In this document: positions 27,762 to 38,055 of the stretch, piece by piece
Numbering within the stretch: the stretch's first letter is position 1
How the letters are laid out: every line of letters begins with the position of its first letter
Assembly: GCF_000234355.1 (NCBI RefSeq)
Contig: NZ_AGQV01000001.1
Span: 434,001 to 498,000, forward strand
Direction of reading: 5' to 3'
DNA from: Gluconobacter morbifer G707
GTDB taxonomy: Bacteria > Pseudomonadota > Alphaproteobacteria > Acetobacterales > Acetobacteraceae
Length of the DNA: 64,000 nucleotides
Notes under the pieces: model-generated
Told to the model about the DNA's origin: nothing
Databases searched by the model: none
Seen by the model: the letters and a program-made list of their open reading frames with translations, nothing else
Position numbers and translations under genes: made by a program

Positions 27762-29819
27762 TCACGCTGACGTCAGGGATCTGCTCATATGGCTTTCCCG
27801 GATATGGCTGTCATCCTGTAAAGGCGGTACGCCACAGGCGAGAAGAAAATCCGCAATCCCGTCAAGAATTTCCGGTTGACGGGATGGATCATCCGGATCG
27901 CCCTGTGGAACCCAGATCAGCGTTTCATACCGTGCCCGTGTCAGCAGAACGCGATAAGTGTTGAGCCGCCACAGGGCTTTCTCCGCTGTCCGGACGGTCT
28001 GCCATTTTGTACCGGAAAAAGTCCGGGCCTGCCATGCCCTCTGGTGTGGCAGGCGGATCAGGTCTCCATCCCAGCAGAGCCCGACGAAGTCCAGTTCCAG
28101 CCCCTGAATAGCGAACTGCGTTGCCACTGTTTCCAGAGCATCGGATGCGCGGACATCTTTCTCCGGAATCCAGCGGTTCAGGAACTACTGTGCCACGGCG
28201 GCCGAATCCATATGCGGGACTTCACATCCCAGACCTTCTGGGCGCAAACGCTTTGCCGTGGCACTGGAAACAAGTCCGCACCGATATGTCAGGCGCGTTC
28301 TTTTTCGCAAACCGGCCCGGAGATCTTTCAGGTTCCGCGTCAGGCGAAAGGGAAGGTGACTGTCCTGTGCGATCCGTGCCGCGCTCTGGATGTCACCCTG
28401 TAGCATGGCCTCTACCCAGCGCGGTGTGTTCTCTTCACGCAGAGAGCGGATAGCGACGGTCAGGTGGAGGGCGCGCTGGGTCGTGACGGAGAGGGTGGAA
28501 GGCAGATGCGTCAGGGTGTCGGAGCCGATGACATCCGGTGCGGCCTGCACGCACCAGACCGGACGTTCCAGTAAGGCTTCTCCCCAACAGGCGAGCCCAC
28601 CTTCACCGTCATGGATTTCCTGTCCCTGTCCGATCAGACAGACAATCGCTGCAAAACCGTCGTGCCGTGCCATGATATCCAGCAGGTGGGCGGGTTCAGA
28701 CTGGGTTAGGGTCACCGGGCGTTGCCGGCTTTTGCGGATGGCCTGTTCTGCTGTCCAGGTGCGTTGCGCCTCGTCAATGACCATGATCCGTTCGGGCGGA
28801 CATTCCAATAATCGCGAGACGTAATGGTCCCGGAATTTTGTCAGGGACTGGATGGTGGATTCCATCCGGTGTTCGACGACTTTTCGTTTTTGTCCCTGTG
28901 CCACGGCATCACGGATCAGGGCTTCGCGCAGAACGGCAACCAGTGTCGGATTTGCAGTCAGGAATGTGGCCTCCGTGCCGGGATGACCAGTCGCAAAAGC
29001 GGCTTTGAGACCACAGAGCGTCTTTCCCGCACCGGGAATGCCGGAGACGAAAATGATGGTTTTCCGGTTCTGCTGGCGTGCCTCATTCAAACATGTCGCG
29101 ATACAGTTGGAAGTCCGGGTCAGGTTCGTGGCGTCTGCCCGGGCTGTATGGATGTCCGCCACGCTGTGTGTGGCGTAAATCAGACGTGCAGCTTCAATGA
29201 TGCTGGGAACAGGATCATAAGGAGCGTCTTCCCGGTCCGCCGGGATCATGGGCCCGATGGAAGATGCTGCCCTGGCGCACAGACGGGCAAGCACGTCAGG
29301 AAAATCAGCCGCATTGCAGTACTGGACCACCGTTACACCAGATCCCAGAAGTAACGGCTCCGTTTGGGAAACGGCAGGTCCCTGCGTGGCGATTAGGATG
29401 GGAATGATAGGGTGACGGCGGCTACCGGCATGAAAATCCTGAAGATCCAGCGCATAACCTTCTGTCTGGGCGGTTGAGGCGGCATCGAAGCTGCGAGCGC
29501 CAACTTTGAATTCCAGAACAAAGACAGCATCCGGCGAAACCAGTACTGTGTCGATCCGCCCACCAAGACGGGGAATGGGATACTCAAAGATGATCTGCCA
29601 GCCGGAGGCTTCCGGCATGGCGGTCAGTGTTTCACGCAGGAGATCAACCTGTGTGGCCCATGCACGGAGTTGAGCGGGTTCGTTTTGAAAACGTCTCTTT
29701 GCGGCCTGATGAGCCAGACGCTCGCAGATCTGTCCCGGATCGGTTCGCAGGAACGTGGTGATGGAACCGGACCACCACGCTCCCACCGGATCAGCCCTCG
29801 ATCTGTCCGAAATCCGCAA
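27762..29819 (-). pseudogene. DUF2075-type ATPase/helicase-like gene interrupted by an in-frame amber codon
   Basis: One frame runs from 29819 to the TGA at 27762 but is cut by a TAG at 28185-28187. Before the stop there is a nuclease-like N-terminal part (IDTVLVSPDAVFVLEFKVG, resembling a NERD/PD-(D/E)XK core). An ATPase follows, with Walker A VSGIPGAGKT (about 261) and Walker B IMVIDEAQR (about 347). Directly after the stop the same frame continues FLNRWIPEKDV, ALETVATQFAIQGLELDF and LNTYRVLLTRAR, the expected DUF2075 C-terminus. The stop replaces what is probably Trp (TGG to TAG). The true start may be ATG 29819 or a GTG at 29786, because the former overlaps glyS. Confidence 0.8.
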
Positions 29820-31845
29820 TCAGGGCCGTCGTCTCCCGGAACCGGTTCAGCAGTTTCAGGCGGTTGATGCGGAGGGCTGGCTCCGGTGCGTTGACCGTCA
29901 CTTTGTCAAAGAACACATCCAGCGTCGGGCGCAGGGCCGCGATGGCCTGCATGGCATCCGTAAAGCGTTCGTCCTTCAGGGCTGCCTCGATCGTCGGGAT
30001 GGCCTGATCCAGCCCGGCGGCAAGGGCGCGTTCCTCATCCTGTGCATAAAGGGAGGGATCAGGTGCACCAATATGCGGGCCGTCCTTTTTGTCCTCAATG
30101 CGCAGGATATTGGCGGCGCGCTTGGCAGCGGCGAGCAGGTTTTTGCCGTTTTCCGTCTGGATCATATCCGACAGGGCAGACGTCCGGGCAAGAAGACGCA
30201 CGAGATCACCGTCCAGACCACCGGCAAGGGTGGCAGCCAGTACATCATGCCGCTCGCCTTCGCTGCGAAGCTGAACGCGCAGGCGTTCCGTGATGAAGTC
30301 TGGCAGTCTGGACAGGTCTCCACCGCTGCGCCCGGCTGCGGCTTTTGCGAACAGGTCCGTCAGATCGAGGCGCAGGCCATTATCGCGGATCGTGCGGATG
30401 ATGCCCAGGGCTGCCCGGCGCAGGCCATAAGGATCGCCTGACCCACTGGGTGTTTCCCCGATGGCGAAGAAGCCGGTCAGCAGGTCCAGCCGATCCGCCA
30501 GTGCTACGGCGACGGACACCGGAGCCTTTGCCGTCTCATCGGATTGCCCGCGCGGCATGTAATGTTCGGCCACGGCCTGGGAGACGGCCGCGTTTTCGCC
30601 ATCATGGGCTGCGTAATAACCGCCCATGACGCCCTGAATCTCCGGAAATTCGCCAACCATGCCGGTCGTGAGATCGGCCTTGGCGAGCAGCCCGGCGCGT
30701 TCGGCCTGTGGGACCTGCGAAGCATCCAGCCCCATGGCTTTCGCGATGGTCCCGGCCAGCGCGGAAATCCTTCTGGCGCGCTCACCCTGCGTGCCGAGTT
30801 TGGCGTGGAACGTCACGGCGTCCAGTGCCGGAACGCGGTCGATCAGCTTCGTCTTGCGGTCCAGATCCCAGAAATGGCGGGCATCGGCGAAGCGCGCGCG
30901 CAGGACACGTTCGTTTCCGGCAATTGTCAGTTTGCCACCATCCCTGAACGGCAGGTTGGCGACGAACACGAAAAAGGGTGCGGCTTTACCGTCCTTGTCC
31001 CGGAGAGCGAAATATCGCTGGTTGATCCGCATGGAGACCTGCATCACCTCGGCGGGCAGATCCATGAACGCGGCGTCAATCTGTCCCATCAGCGGGACCG
31101 GATATTCCACCAGTCCGGCCACTTCGTGCAGCAGGCCATCATCCTGTACCACTGTCACATCATGTTCGGCGGCCAGCCGCGCAATGCCGGTGCCGATCAT
31201 GTCACGGCGGCGGTCATCATTGATGATGACGAAGCGTGTTTCGAGTTCCTGTTCCCACTGGTCAGCGGACAAGACCTCGAACGCGCCCGGGGCAAGGAAA
31301 CGGTGTCCTTCGGTAAGGTTGGAGGATTTCAGGCCGTGTGCCTCGTCTCCCTCACGGGCCAAGGCAAACGGCACGACACGCCCGTCCAGCAGACACAGGA
31401 TGCGGCGAAGCGGGCGCACCCAGGTGAAACCGGAATTCACACCCCAGCGCATGGATTTCGGCCAGGGGAATTTCCAGAGCAGTTCCGGCACGGCTTCGGC
31501 GACGCGGCTTTCGGCGCTGACCGGATCGAGAGACCGGTTCAGAACCCAGAATCCGTTCTCCAGTGTAAGTTCGTCCGGCGTGACGCCATGTTTGCGGGTG
31601 AAGCCCTGAAGCGCTTTTTCCGGCGCGCCTTCACGTGGGCCGCGCTCCGAGACGGTGCGTGCCGGGATTTCGGCATCCACGTTCAGGGCGACGGCAATGC
31701 GTCGCGTCCCGAACCATGTCCGCATATCGCTCGGATGCAGGCCATCGAGGGCCTTTGTCAGCAGTGTACCGAGGTCCGCTGCCGCGCGGGGCTGCATACC
31801 GGCCGGGATTTCTTCGCTGAAGAGTTCGAGCAGCAGTTTAGCCAT
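29791..31845 (-). CDS. glyS: Glycine--tRNA ligase beta subunit
   Basis: A 684-residue beta subunit of the heterotetrameric bacterial glycyl-tRNA synthetase, which binds tRNA-Gly. It starts [19 protein letters not shown], the classical GlyS N-terminus, overlapping the last 8 bases of glyQ. It contains [18 protein letters not shown], the HD-like core and the C-terminal anticodon-binding region. Length is normal. Its 3' end slightly overlaps the possible ATG of the broken DUF2075 gene. Translation coupling with glyQ ensures matched subunits. Confidence 0.96.
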   Translation of the reverse strand: MAKLLLELFSEEIPAGMQPRAAADLGTLLTKALDGLHPSDMRTWFGTRRIAVALNVDAEIPARTVSERGPREGAPEKALQGFTRKHGVTPDELTLENGFWVLNRSLDPVSAESRVAEAVPELLWKFPWPKSMRWGVNSGFTWVRPLRRILCLLDGRVVPFALAREGDEAHGLKSSNLTEGHRFLAPGAFEVLSADQWEQELETRFVIINDDRRRDMIGTGIARLAAEHDVTVVQDDGLLHEVAGLVEYPVPLMGQIDAAFMDLPAEVMQVSMRINQRYFALRDKDGKAAPFFVFVANLPFRDGGKLTIAGNERVLRARFADARHFWDLDRKTKLIDRVPALDAVTFHAKLGTQGERARRISALAGTIAKAMGLDASQVPQAERAGLLAKADLTTGMVGEFPEIQGVMGGYYAAHDGENAAVSQAVAEHYMPRGQSDETAKAPVSVAVALADRLDLLTGFFAIGETPSGSGDPYGLRRAALGIIRTIRDNGLRLDLTDLFAKAAAGRSGGDLSRLPDFITERLRVQLRSEGERHDVLAATLAGGLDGDLVRLLARTSALSDMIQTENGKNLLAAAKRAANILRIEDKKDGPHIGAPDPSLYAQDEERALAAGLDQAIPTIEAALKDERFTDAMQAIAALRPTLDVFFDKVTVNAPEPALRINRLKLLNRFRETTALIADFGQIEG

Positions 31846-32752
31846 GGGTCGTCTCCTCCTCACCTGCCAGCCAGGCTTCACACGCGGCTTTCGCCAGCGT
31901 TCGCACGCGTCCGATATAGGACGCCCGCTCGGAGACGGAAATCACACCCCGTGCGTCCAGCAGGTTGAACAGGTGAGAGGCTTTCAGACACTGGTCGAAG
32001 GCTGGCTGTGCCACTCCGGCTTCCGACAGGCGCAGGGATTCCCGTTCCGCATCGTTGAAATGCGCGAGAAGCATCTGTGTGTCGGCCAGCTCGAAATTAT
32101 GCCGGGAGTAATCCCGTTCCGCGCGCAGGAACACGTCGCCGTATTTCAGGCCTTTGCCGTTGAAATCGAGGTCATAGACGTTTTCGACGCCCTGCACATA
32201 CATTGCGAGGCGCTCAAGACCGTAGGTCAGCTCTGTCGAAGGCATAACCGTCGGGATGCCACCGACCTGCTGGAAATAGGTGAACTGCGTGACCTCCATC
32301 CCGTCGCACCAGACTTCCCAGCCTAGCCCCCAGGCGCCGATCGTCGGGTTTTCCCAGTCATCCTCGACGAATCGGATGTCATGCTTTTCCGGGTCGATGC
32401 CGATGGCGCGATAGCTTTCCAGAAGCAGGTTCTGGCTCTCTTCCGGCGTGGGCTTCAGCAGGACCTGATACTGGTAATAATGCTGGAGGCGATTTGGATT
32501 CTCGCCATAGCGTCCGTCGGACGGGCGGCGGCAGGGCTGCACATAGGCTGCGGCCCAGGGGCGGGAACCAAGTGCCCGCAGGGTCGTATGGGGGGAGAGC
32601 GTTCCGGCCCCGACTTCCGTGTCATAGGGCTGCAGGATGGCGCAGCCCTTGTCGGACCAGAATTGATGAAGGCGCAGGATCAGTTCCTGAAAGCTGGGCG
32701 GCCGGGTCGCAGGCAATTCGATAGGCTCCGGTTTGGCAAAATTGTAAGCCAC
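31838..32752 (-). CDS. glyQ: Glycine--tRNA ligase alpha subunit
   Basis: A 304-residue class II synthetase catalytic subunit. Recognisable segments are [52 protein letters not shown] and [20 protein letters not shown]. It activates glycine and works with GlyS encoded just downstream. It diverges from the DUF2076 gene across about 117 bases. Confidence 0.97.
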   Translation of the reverse strand: MAYNFAKPEPIELPATRPPSFQELILRLHQFWSDKGCAILQPYDTEVGAGTLSPHTTLRALGSRPWAAAYVQPCRRPSDGRYGENPNRLQHYYQYQVLLKPTPEESQNLLLESYRAIGIDPEKHDIRFVEDDWENPTIGAWGLGWEVWCDGMEVTQFTYFQQVGGIPTVMPSTELTYGLERLAMYVQGVENVYDLDFNGKGLKYGDVFLRAERDYSRHNFELADTQMLLAHFNDAERESLRLSEAGVAQPAFDQCLKASHLFNLLDARGVISVSERASYIGRVRTLAKAACEAWLAGEEETTHG

Positions 32753-32869
32753 CTTACAGGTAGGTGCCTGTTACCGGAAGTGACGGCGGCTTCCTCATCT
32801 TGTCGGAAAGGGTTGGGTAGCTCATATGTAGAGGGTGATCCAATTGCCTCGTCTGGAAGGATAGAGACG

Positions 32870-33658
32870 ATGAACAACGAAGAACGCGACCTTATTTCCC
32901 GTTTCATCGCTCGTGTTGGCGGTGCGCAGCAGGGAAGCAGCTTCGGCCAGCAGCAGACACCGGCGCTTCCGCCCATCGACCCTGAGGCGGACCGTTTCAT
33001 TGCCGACAACTTCCAGAAATATCCGGAAGCACGGTATCGCATCACCCAGATGGCCGTGGTGCAGGAAGCCGCTCTTGCGCAGGCGCAGAACCGCATCCGG
33101 CAGCTTGAATTCCAGCTCCAGCAGGCCCAGCAGCAGATCGCCCAGCTTCAGCAGCAGGGCGGAAACAAATCATCCGGCGGACTGTTTGGTGGTCTGTTCG
33201 GTGGCAACAAGCAGGCGAATGCCGCCCCCCCGCCGGGTTGGGGTGCGAACCAGTCTGCTCCGCCTCCGAATTACGCCGCTGGTGGCCCGCAGAATTATGG
33301 CTATCCGCCGGGATACCAGCCGGGCATGTTCCAGCGTGGAGGAACCGGTTTCCTTGGTTCCGCACTCACCACGGCGGCTGGTGTGGCTGGCGGAATGATG
33401 ACGGCCAACGCCCTTGAGGGGCTTTTCTCCGACCATCATGGCGCGGCTGGTGGTGATGCGGCTGGCGGGTTCGGTGCCGGTGGCGATACGACGGTTATCA
33501 ACAACAATTATGGCGCCGATCCGTTCTCCGGTTCGGGCACCGACGCTGGCAGCGGCTTCTCGGATTCCGATTTCGGCGGCGGTGGCGACAGCGGCGGTGA
33601 TTTTGGCGGCGGCGGAGACGGTGGTGGAGATGGCGGCGGCTTCGACGACATGTTCTGA
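32870..33658 (+). CDS. DUF2076 domain protein (periplasmic-ligand-binding type)
   Basis: A 262-residue protein that begins MNNEERDLISRFIARVGG, the DUF2076 N-terminus. A helical region with a Gln-rich coiled-coil follows (about 65-100, LEFQLQQAQQQIAQLQQQ). Then come a Gly/Pro/Asn-rich linker and a segment with FLGSALTTAAGVAGGMMTANALEG. The tail is extremely Gly/Asp-rich, GGGGDSGGDFGGGGDGGG-like, ending DDMF. The start at 32870 has AAGGATAGAG upstream; the frame is open far upstream but that part is antisense to glyQ. Function is not established for the family. Confidence 0.85.
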   Translation: MNNEERDLISRFIARVGGAQQGSSFGQQQTPALPPIDPEADRFIADNFQKYPEARYRITQMAVVQEAALAQAQNRIRQLEFQLQQAQQQIAQLQQQGGNKSSGGLFGGLFGGNKQANAAPPPGWGANQSAPPPNYAAGGPQNYGYPPGYQPGMFQRGGTGFLGSALTTAAGVAGGMMTANALEGLFSDHHGAAGGDAAGGFGAGGDTTVINNNYGADPFSGSGTDAGSGFSDSDFGGGGDSGGDFGGGGDGGGDGGGFDDMF

Positions 33659-33685
33659 TCGCCCGGCTACTGACTGACCGATTGG

Positions 33686-33723
33686 CCCGTCCAGACCTTA
33701 TTCAGGGTCCGGACGGGTTTTTT
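33686..33723 (+). terminator. Terminator after the DUF2076 gene
   Basis: A stem of eleven pairs with one mismatch (33686-33697 with about 33706-33717), followed by six Ts, 27 bases after the stop codon. Confidence 0.85.
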
Positions 33724-33804
33724 GCGCTGTCCCAACTCATCGGCCCACGCTGCGTTGTGTAACGGTACGTCATTGTTTTCCTGCCCAGTACCGGAGGCTT
33801 TTCC

Positions 33805-35346
33805 ATGTCTGCCAGCGACTTCCGTGATCTCGTCGGATTGAGTGACCTTCAGGATGGCCAGATTACGTCCTTCTCGCTTGATGGCAAACCGATCGTTCTT
33901 GTGAAGGATGGAGACCGGGTTCAGGCCTTCGGGGGCAAATGCCCGCACAAGGAAGCCCCGCTGGAGCAGGGAGCCTATTGCCGGACGGAAAAAGGCGCGG
34001 TTCTGGTGTGCCCTTGGCATAAGGCAGTGTTCGATGCCGCGGATGGAAGCCTTGTCGAGCCTCTCGCGCTGGACCCGCTGCCGCGCTACCCGGTGGAAAT
34101 TGTGGACGACCGTGTGCTTGTGGGTCTGAAGCCGCTGTCCCGCCCGGAACTGCAGCCGCGCCGGGGCAATGAAAGCGTCCTGATTCTCGGGGCTGGTGCG
34201 GCAGCCGTCAGTGCGGCGGTGACCCTGCGACAGGAAGGTTTCGATGGTGAGATCACGATGGTCAGCGAGGAGAAGTATCTCCCGTACGACCGCACGGCCC
34301 TGAGCAAGACCGTACTTGTCAGCGAGCCGGACAAGGCTCATGCGCCACTTCTGCGCTCCGAAGAATTTTATGAGCACCACCGGATCACCCGGCGCAAGGC
34401 CAGTATCACGGCGTTCAGCCCCGACAGCCGGACCGCGACGCTGGATGACGGTTTCGAACTGACGGGCGATCACATCCTGATCGCCACCGGCTCCATTACG
34501 AAAACGCTGGATATTCCTGGTGTGGACAAGGAGCGCGTACTGATCCTTCACCGGGAGAAGGACGCCGAGGAGATCGCCCGTATCCTCGATCCGGATCAGG
34601 CCGTGACGATTGTCGGGGCCGGGTTCATTGCGCTGGAGGTTGCGTCCTCCCTGCGCCAGAGGGGGGTAGGTGTTACGGTCATTTCCAATACTCCCATCCC
34701 GATGGAAAAGCAGTTCGGCCGGGAAATCGGTCTGCGCCTGCGCCAGTTGCATGAGGAAAACGGCGTGGCGTTCGTGGCGGATTCTCCCGTCACGGCGATT
34801 TACGGGGACAAGGTGGCCGAGGGCGTGGAACTCGAAGATGGTACCCGTCTGTCCTCCGCGTTTGTGCTGTTGGGTGTCGGCGTGACGCCAGCCACGGATT
34901 ATGTGAACGGGCTGGAGCGTGACAGGAGCGGTGCCATCGTGGTGGACGGGCAGATGCGGGCTGCACCTGGCGTGTATGCGGCCGGGGACTGTTCAGCCAC
35001 CCGTCATGAGGGTGGAACACGGCGAATCGAACACTGGCGCCATGCGGAAATCCAGGGGCGGATCGCAGCCCATGCCATGATGGGCCACGAGACGGACGTC
35101 ATACCGATGCCGTGGTTCTGGACCCAGCAATTCGGCAAGAAGATCGAGCTTCTGGGCTGGGGGGACACTTTCGATAACATTATTCTGGAAGGGGATATCC
35201 GCGGTTTCAGCTTCCTTGCCACTTATCTGAAGGGCGGAAAGCCCGTGGCGCTCGCCGGGGCGGGACATGCTTATGACATGGCGCGCGCCGCCGTGGACTT
35301 TGACGGATTTCTCAGGGAGAAGCCTGCGCTTGTGCAGGAAGCTTGA
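33805..35346 (+). CDS. Rieske [2Fe-2S]/FAD pyridine-nucleotide oxidoreductase
   Basis: A 513-residue soluble fusion. Residues 1-105 form a Rieske domain with Cys46-x-His48 (GGKCPHKEAPL) and Cys69-x2-His72 (VLVCPWHKAVFD). From about 128 there is a two-dinucleotide-fold flavoprotein (VLILGAGAAAVSAAVTLRQEG, then IVGAGFIALEVASSLRQRG, and the FAD motif GVYAAGDC). This architecture resembles AIFM3-like proteins and ferredoxin reductases with an attached Rieske domain. The electron acceptor is unknown. No dioxygenase genes are nearby, so a detoxification or redox-balance role is as likely as a ring-hydroxylation partner. Confidence 0.88.
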   Translation: MSASDFRDLVGLSDLQDGQITSFSLDGKPIVLVKDGDRVQAFGGKCPHKEAPLEQGAYCRTEKGAVLVCPWHKAVFDAADGSLVEPLALDPLPRYPVEIVDDRVLVGLKPLSRPELQPRRGNESVLILGAGAAAVSAAVTLRQEGFDGEITMVSEEKYLPYDRTALSKTVLVSEPDKAHAPLLRSEEFYEHHRITRRKASITAFSPDSRTATLDDGFELTGDHILIATGSITKTLDIPGVDKERVLILHREKDAEEIARILDPDQAVTIVGAGFIALEVASSLRQRGVGVTVISNTPIPMEKQFGREIGLRLRQLHEENGVAFVADSPVTAIYGDKVAEGVELEDGTRLSSAFVLLGVGVTPATDYVNGLERDRSGAIVVDGQMRAAPGVYAAGDCSATRHEGGTRRIEHWRHAEIQGRIAAHAMMGHETDVIPMPWFWTQQFGKKIELLGWGDTFDNIILEGDIRGFSFLATYLKGGKPVALAGAGHAYDMARAAVDFDGFLREKPALVQEA

Positions 35347-35410
35347 CAGAAGCGGCCTCGCCCGGCTTCCTGCGCCGACTTATCCGCACAGGTAGTTGAC
35401 GAGGCCCGAC

Positions 35411-37210
35411 ATGCATCCATACCGCACCCATGACTGTAGCGCCCTGCGTGAGCAGGACGCCGGACAGACCGTCCGCCTTTCCGGCTGGGTGCACAGCAAG
35501 CGCGATCATGGCGGCCTGCTGTTCATTGACCTGCGCGACCATTACGGCATCACCCAGATCGTCATCCCGGCGGGGACGGATCTGCTGGAGCGCGCCGATG
35601 CGCTGCGTGTCGAGAGCGTCATCACCATCACGGGCAAGGTTGTGGTGCGCGAGGATGGCCAGCGCAATCCGAACCTGCCGACCGGTGACATCGAGGTCCG
35701 CGCCGAGGAACTGGATGTCCGGTCCAACGCCGCTGTCCTGCCGTTCCAGGTCAATGGCCACGAGCACTACCCCGAGGAACTGCGCCTGAAATACCGGTAC
35801 ATCGATCTCCGTCGCGAGAAGATGCACCAGAACATCATGCTGCGCAGCAAGGTCATCGCCAGCCTGCGCCGGCGGATGATCGAGCAGGGCTTCACCGAAT
35901 TCCAAACACCGATCCTGACGGCCTCCTCGCCGGAAGGTGCGCGTGACTTCCTTGTGCCGGCCCGTCTGCATCCGGGGAAGTTCTATGCTCTGCCGCAGGC
36001 TCCGCAGCAGTTCAAGCAGCTTGCGATGGTCGCGGGTTTCGATCGTTACTTCCAGATCGCGCCGTGCTTCCGTGACGAAGCCTCCCGCGCGGACCGCAGC
36101 CCCGGTGAGTTCTACCAGCTTGACTTCGAAATGTCCTTCGTCACGCAGGAAGACGTCTTCACCATTCTGGAGCCGGTTCTGGCCGGTGTGTTCAACGAGT
36201 TCACGCCTGATGGCTGGAAGATCACGGACGGTGCCTTCCCGCGCATTCCCTATGCCGATGCCATGCGGGATTATGGTTCCGACAAGCCGGACCTGCGGAA
36301 CCCGCTGATCATCCGGGATGTAACGGAAGCGTTCCGTGATTCCGGCTTCGGTCTTTTCGCCAAGATCGCGGCCTCTGGGGGGCAGGTCCGTGCCATCCCG
36401 GCGCCGGGCGCGGGAGATCGTCCGCGCGGCTTCTTTGACAAGCTGAATTCCTGGGCGCGTGAGAGCGGTGCCGGCGGCCTCGGGTACATCATCTTCGAGG
36501 AAAACGGCGGCAAGGGGCCGATTGCCAAGAACCTTGAGCCGGAGCGCGTTGAGAGCATCCGTAAAGCCTGTGGTCTCAAGGCCGGTGACGCCGTGTTCTT
36601 TGCTGCCGACAAGGGTGATGAGGTGGCCAAGTTCTCCGGTGTCGTCCGCACGAAGATCGCGACAGAACTGGACCTGATCGAGAAGAACGCCTTCCGCTTC
36701 TGCTGGGTCGTGGACTTCCCGATGTACGAGCTGAACGAGGAGACGGGGAAAGTAGACTTCTCCCACAATCCGTTCTCCATGCCGCAGGGCGGTCTCGAAG
36801 CACTGAACACGCAGGACCCGCTGACCATCAACGCCTACCAGTATGATATCGTCTGCAACGGTGTTGAACTGTCTTCGGGCGCAATCCGGAACCATCTGCC
36901 GGAGGTGATGCTGCGGGCGTTCGAGATTGCCGGCTATGGACCGGAAGTGGTCGAGGAGCGTTTTGGCGGCATGCTGAACGCGTTCCGTTACGGCGCGCCT
37001 CCCCATGGTGGTGCGGCGCCGGGCGTGGACCGTATCGTGATGCTGCTGGCTGATGAGCCGAACATCCGTGAGGTCATTCTCTTCCCGCTGAACCAGAGCG
37101 GTGAGGACCTGATGATGGAAGCTCCGGCCCCCGTCGAACCGGCCAGGCTGAAGGAACTTCATCTGGCTCTGGATCTTCCCAAGCCGAAACCCAGCGTTTC
37201 AAAGTCCTGA
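35411..37210 (+). CDS. aspS: Aspartate--tRNA ligase (probably Asp/Asn non-discriminating)
   Basis: A 599-residue bacterial-type AspRS. An N-terminal OB anticodon-binding domain (about 1-110) is followed by class II motifs: [50 protein letters not shown], and [18 protein letters not shown] near the end. A GAD insert is present. I chose the ATG at 35411, with GAGG six bases upstream. In alphaproteobacteria this enzyme usually also charges tRNA-Asn for GatCAB; that is knowledge of the group and is not visible here. A strong terminator follows. Confidence 0.96.
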   Translation: MHPYRTHDCSALREQDAGQTVRLSGWVHSKRDHGGLLFIDLRDHYGITQIVIPAGTDLLERADALRVESVITITGKVVVREDGQRNPNLPTGDIEVRAEELDVRSNAAVLPFQVNGHEHYPEELRLKYRYIDLRREKMHQNIMLRSKVIASLRRRMIEQGFTEFQTPILTASSPEGARDFLVPARLHPGKFYALPQAPQQFKQLAMVAGFDRYFQIAPCFRDEASRADRSPGEFYQLDFEMSFVTQEDVFTILEPVLAGVFNEFTPDGWKITDGAFPRIPYADAMRDYGSDKPDLRNPLIIRDVTEAFRDSGFGLFAKIAASGGQVRAIPAPGAGDRPRGFFDKLNSWARESGAGGLGYIIFEENGGKGPIAKNLEPERVESIRKACGLKAGDAVFFAADKGDEVAKFSGVVRTKIATELDLIEKNAFRFCWVVDFPMYELNEETGKVDFSHNPFSMPQGGLEALNTQDPLTINAYQYDIVCNGVELSSGAIRNHLPEVMLRAFEIAGYGPEVVEERFGGMLNAFRYGAPPHGGAAPGVDRIVMLLADEPNIREVILFPLNQSGEDLMMEAPAPVEPARLKELHLALDLPKPKPSVSKS

Positions 37211-37218
37211 TATGGATG

Positions 37219-37250
37219 AACCGGTGCCTTTTAGAGGCACCGGTTTTTTT
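37219..37250 (+). terminator. aspS terminator
   Basis: An 11-bp perfect stem (37219-37229 with 37235-37245) with a 5-base loop, ending in a run of seven Ts. Confidence 0.92.
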
Positions 37251-37609
37251 ATGGGCCATGTCTTTCGTGATGATCGTCGGACAGGTTCGGAAGGTCTAAA
37301 GATGGGAGTGTCACAGTTGCGGGTGGACAATCCTCACAAGTCTTCGAAGCAAAAAACATAAAATTTGAGAATGGCACGAATGAGGGTGGTCTTTGTGCGC
37401 AGGCGGGAAACAAAATCGCCGTTCAGAAGCACTGAGATGGGGCGCGGCATAAAAACAACATGCCGGATCCTTTGTCTTACAGATTGCAAACGTTCTGTTG
37501 TGTCGAACAGTTGGTCACGCTTCTGAATTTCAAGGTAGGTCTCATGACATGACGATATTCGGCCGCTTCCTTTTCCATCTGCGCAGACGCGATCTGGCTG
37601 CGTACGGGA
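37251..37609. other. Gene-poor stretch, possibly decayed coding sequence
   Basis: No gene with a start is evident. From about 37280 to 37433 one plus-strand frame without an ATG reads like protein (GSVTVAGGQSSQVFEAKN, then GGLCAQAGNKIAVQKH and a stop). It may be part of a degraded gene that also supplied the next open frame. Confidence 0.35.
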
Positions 37610-37963
37610 ATGGCGCTTTGTGTGTGCTGGGATGACAGGGAAGCGGTCTCTGCCGTGCCGTCTTACTTGATGCCGTCGTCCCTGTCGCGGATTCCGGCTT
37701 CGGTCCGACCGCGATCTGGAAGCGCATCGGTTCCGGTCGTCGCCGCGCCATCACTGTCCCATATTGTGCCTGTAAATGTGGAACGTGCTCGCCAGTCGCC
37801 TCTGCGGGATGAGCAGGGTATCACCACGATTTTTGTTTATCCGGTGCGCGATGTTCCGGTGCTGGATCTGACAGCGAATTTCTTCGGTGGTTATCGTGAT
37901 ACGATTCCGGGCGCCGCAGGCGGTTCGACCGCGATAACGGGCGAAATTCGTATTCAATGGTAA
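37610..37963 (+). CDS. Hypothetical protein or gene remnant
   Basis: A 117-codon frame from an ATG at 37610. The first 50 residues look unnatural (Ser/Pro/Arg-rich). From about 37740 the composition becomes protein-like (SHIVPVNVERARQ, then IFVYPVRDVPVLDL, and GGYRDTIPGAAGG ending GEIRIQW), with an end that could be a beta-strand of a secreted or fimbrial-type domain. Another frame is also plausible near 37650-37760, which suggests a frameshifted remnant. I see no good ribosome site. It is not assigned to a family. Confidence 0.3.
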   Translation: MALCVCWDDREAVSAVPSYLMPSSLSRIPASVRPRSGSASVPVVAAPSLSHIVPVNVERARQSPLRDEQGITTIFVYPVRDVPVLDLTANFFGGYRDTIPGAAGGSTAITGEIRIQW

Positions 37964-38055
37964 GGGAAGAGAGCGGGAAGCATTTTCCCACGGGCAGGGT
38001 GCAACATTTCGTTATCGACGTCGTTGATAGGGCATATCCTTACAATGATGGATGA

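Noticed and set aside
32381-32869. Upstream extension of the DUF2076 frame
   Set aside because: It lies antisense to glyQ; family homology starts exactly at MNNEERD with a ribosome site.
35312-37162. 616-codon frame antisense to aspS
   Set aside because: Long but wholly contained in the mirror of a well-supported synthetase gene; typical high-GC antisense artefact.
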